Assembly (NCBI GenBank): GCA_050747825.1
Contig: JBOGJG010000248.1
Span: forward strand, 1 to 21,633
Length of the DNA: 21,633 nucleotides
Source of the DNA: JBOGJG01 sp050747825
Lineage (GTDB): Bacteria > Acidobacteriota > UBA6911 > RPQK01 > JBOGJG01
Reading direction: 5' to 3'
Both the position numbers and the translations under genes were made by a program. Position 1 is the stretch's first letter, and each line of letters starts with the position of its first letter. This document shows, piece after piece, positions 20,201 to 21,633 of this stretch. The notes beneath the pieces are model-generated. The model saw only the letters and a program-made list of their open reading frames with translations, ran no database searches and had not been told where the DNA came from.

Positions 20201-21583
20201 ATGATAAAAACCAATCCAGATCTTTCACCTCTTACGCTCCAACCGGCCATAGAGCGCCTCTTCGAGTTGTCCGCGGCCAAGATCCCCAGCATTGACAGTT
20301 CCTGGAATCCTTCGCAGGGGACACCCGTATACACCGTCGAGGGCAAGTATACGTCGCGCGGCTGGACGGAGTGGACGCAGGGATTTCAGTTCGGATCGGC
20401 TCTTCTTCAATTCGACGCGAGCGGCGACCCCTGGTTTCTGGAGTATGGCCGCTGCAAGACCGTCGAGTTGATGGCCACTCACATCTCCCATGTGGGAGTC
20501 CATGACCACGGGTTTAACAACATCAGCACTTACGGCAATCTTCTGAGACTGATGGGAGAGGGGAAAATCGAGTCTAACCAATCCGAGGCGAACTTTTACC
20601 GGCTGGGACTGAAGTGCAGTGGAGCGGTGCAGGCTTCCCGCTGGTCGCGAGTCAAAGATGGGCGCGGCTACATCTACTCGTTTAATGGTCCACATTCGCT
20701 GTTCGCAGATACGATCCGTTCCCTCCGTTCGCTGGCCGTCGCGCACCAGCTCGGACACGTCCTGATGGGGGAGATGGATCGTCCCATTTCCCTGCTGCAG
20801 CGTCTGGTAGCGCACGCCTCCGTCACGGCCGACTACACCGTTTACTACGGCAAAGGACGCGATCTCTACGACCTGCCGGGACGCGTCGCTCATGAGTCCA
20901 TTTTCAATATGAATGACGGCAATTACCGCTGTCCGAGCACGCAGCAGGGATACTCACCCTTCACCACCTGGACGCGCGGTCTGGCCTGGATTATGTGTGG
21001 CTTTGCCGAGGAACTGGAATTCCTCGAGACTGTTCCCGACCAGGACCTAGAGGCTCTGGGAGGGCGGACTCGAATCGAAGCCTTCATGCGTCGCGCCGCC
21101 GAAGCCACCTGCGACTTCTATATTGAGAACACTCCCATGGATGGAATTCCATTCTGGGACACGGGGGCTCCGAATCTGGACAAGCTGGGCCATTATCTGG
21201 CCACTCACAGCGATCCTTACAATGATCAGGAACCGGTAGACAGCTCCGCGGCCGCCATTGCCGCTCAGGGCCTGTGGCGGCTGGGCAGATACCTGGAGGC
21301 TCACGGCAATGACCTCGCCTCAGCTAAGAAGTATCGCCAGGCAGCGCTGACGATCGCCGCCACCCTCCTGGAGCGCCCCTACCTATCGGAAGATCCCTCC
21401 CATCAGGGACTGATCCTCCACTCCGTGTACCATCGGCCCAACGGATGGGATCATATCCCACCCGGCCGCCGCATCCCCTGCGGCGAATCCTCCATGTGGG
21501 GCGATTATCATGCCCGCGAGCTGGCTCTTTTGCTCCTGCGCGAAGCTAAGAAGTTGCCTTACCTGACATTTTTTAAGCTCTAG
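20201..21583 (+). CDS. GH88-like glycoside hydrolase (unsaturated glucuronyl hydrolase type)
   Basis: A 460-residue (alpha/alpha)6-barrel-type protein with no signal peptide, so probably cytosolic. HDHGFNNISTYGNLLRL (residues 101-117), FNMNDGNYRC (Asp239), the stretch YSPFTTWTRGLAWIMCGFAEEL, then EPVDSSAAAIAAQGLWRLG and SSMWGDYHARELALLLL are characteristic of GH88 enzymes, which hydrolyse unsaturated uronic acids released by polysaccharide lyases. Which of Asp102 and Asp239 is catalytic was not established. ATG 20201 is chosen; in-frame starts upstream (GTG 20156, GTG 20186) fall in or beside the palindrome copy B. TAAAAT lies just before the ATG but too close for a normal -10. It is the last gene of the co-oriented run; substrate specificity is inferred only at family level. 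Confidence 0.82.
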   Translation: MIKTNPDLSPLTLQPAIERLFELSAAKIPSIDSSWNPSQGTPVYTVEGKYTSRGWTEWTQGFQFGSALLQFDASGDPWFLEYGRCKTVELMATHISHVGVHDHGFNNISTYGNLLRLMGEGKIESNQSEANFYRLGLKCSGAVQASRWSRVKDGRGYIYSFNGPHSLFADTIRSLRSLAVAHQLGHVLMGEMDRPISLLQRLVAHASVTADYTVYYGKGRDLYDLPGRVAHESIFNMNDGNYRCPSTQQGYSPFTTWTRGLAWIMCGFAEELEFLETVPDQDLEALGGRTRIEAFMRRAAEATCDFYIENTPMDGIPFWDTGAPNLDKLGHYLATHSDPYNDQEPVDSSAAAIAAQGLWRLGRYLEAHGNDLASAKKYRQAALTIAATLLERPYLSEDPSHQGLILHSVYHRPNGWDHIPPGRRIPCGESSMWGDYHARELALLLLREAKKLPYLTFFKL

Positions 21584-21633
21584 TGCTTCGTAACATAAAT
21601 AAGTGCGCTATCGCTGGAGGCGCTTTGACCCGT
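21584..21633. other. Start of a downstream intergenic region, cut by window end
   Basis: CGCTGGAGGCGCTTTGACC near the end resembles CGCCGGAGGCGACTTTGGC at 20069-20087, so another interspersed element may begin here. Too little is visible to be sure. Confidence 0.25.

Overview
The window looks like chromosomal DNA from an uncultured member of the Acidobacteriota, or a similar soil or sediment bacterium. This is inferred from the GC-rich coding, the mix of leaderless and Shine-Dalgarno starts, and many short interspersed palindromes and heptamer tandem repeats. One of these reads 'WPLPDGRGSV' in one frame, which I associate from memory with acidobacterial genomes. No tRNA, rRNA, CRISPR array, prophage or transposase gene was seen.

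Layout. (1) 1-224 is a heptamer tandem array, followed by a small outer-membrane barrel gene. (2) 1298-5085 is an overlapping three-gene unit: ECF sigma factor, zinc-finger anti-sigma factor with a TPR-like tail, and a secreted or membrane-anchored TPR-CHAT protein with an intact His/Cys pair. (3) recG-rsmD are on the minus strand. rsmD overlaps the CHAT gene tail to tail by 100 bp. (4) recG is divergent, across only 27 bp, from a lipoprotein with a GspG-like tail followed by a thioredoxin-TPR protein. (5) ribA is on the minus strand. (6) A metallo-beta-lactamase-fold hydrolase overlaps a DUF4870 membrane protein. (7) ubiX is on the minus strand. (8) An AbrB-type regulator (HgcC-like) is intact but sits upstream of a heavily decayed arsM. 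(9) A secreted CAP-domain protein is on the minus strand. (10) 15294-21583 is a co-oriented run: secreted M20 amidohydrolase, APH-fold kinase, divergent enolase paralogue, SDR reductase and GH88-like glycoside hydrolase. The first three overlap by a few bases.

Three points stand out. First, the sigma/anti-sigma/CHAT unit looks like a signal-responsive peptidase-effector module. Second, the kinase and enolase-like protein are fused translationally, and the enolase has lost residues needed for normal enolase catalysis, suggesting a phospho-hydroxyacid reaction other than glycolysis. Third, at least seven different repeat families lie in this 21.6 kb. They include one palindrome inserted in frame into the CHAT gene, one repeat in the 5' end of the broken arsM, and one palindrome that contains the enolase stop codon. 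Several genes (barrel, lipoprotein, ribA, perhaps recG) carry a -10 box only 6-7 bases before the start codon, which predicts leaderless mRNAs.
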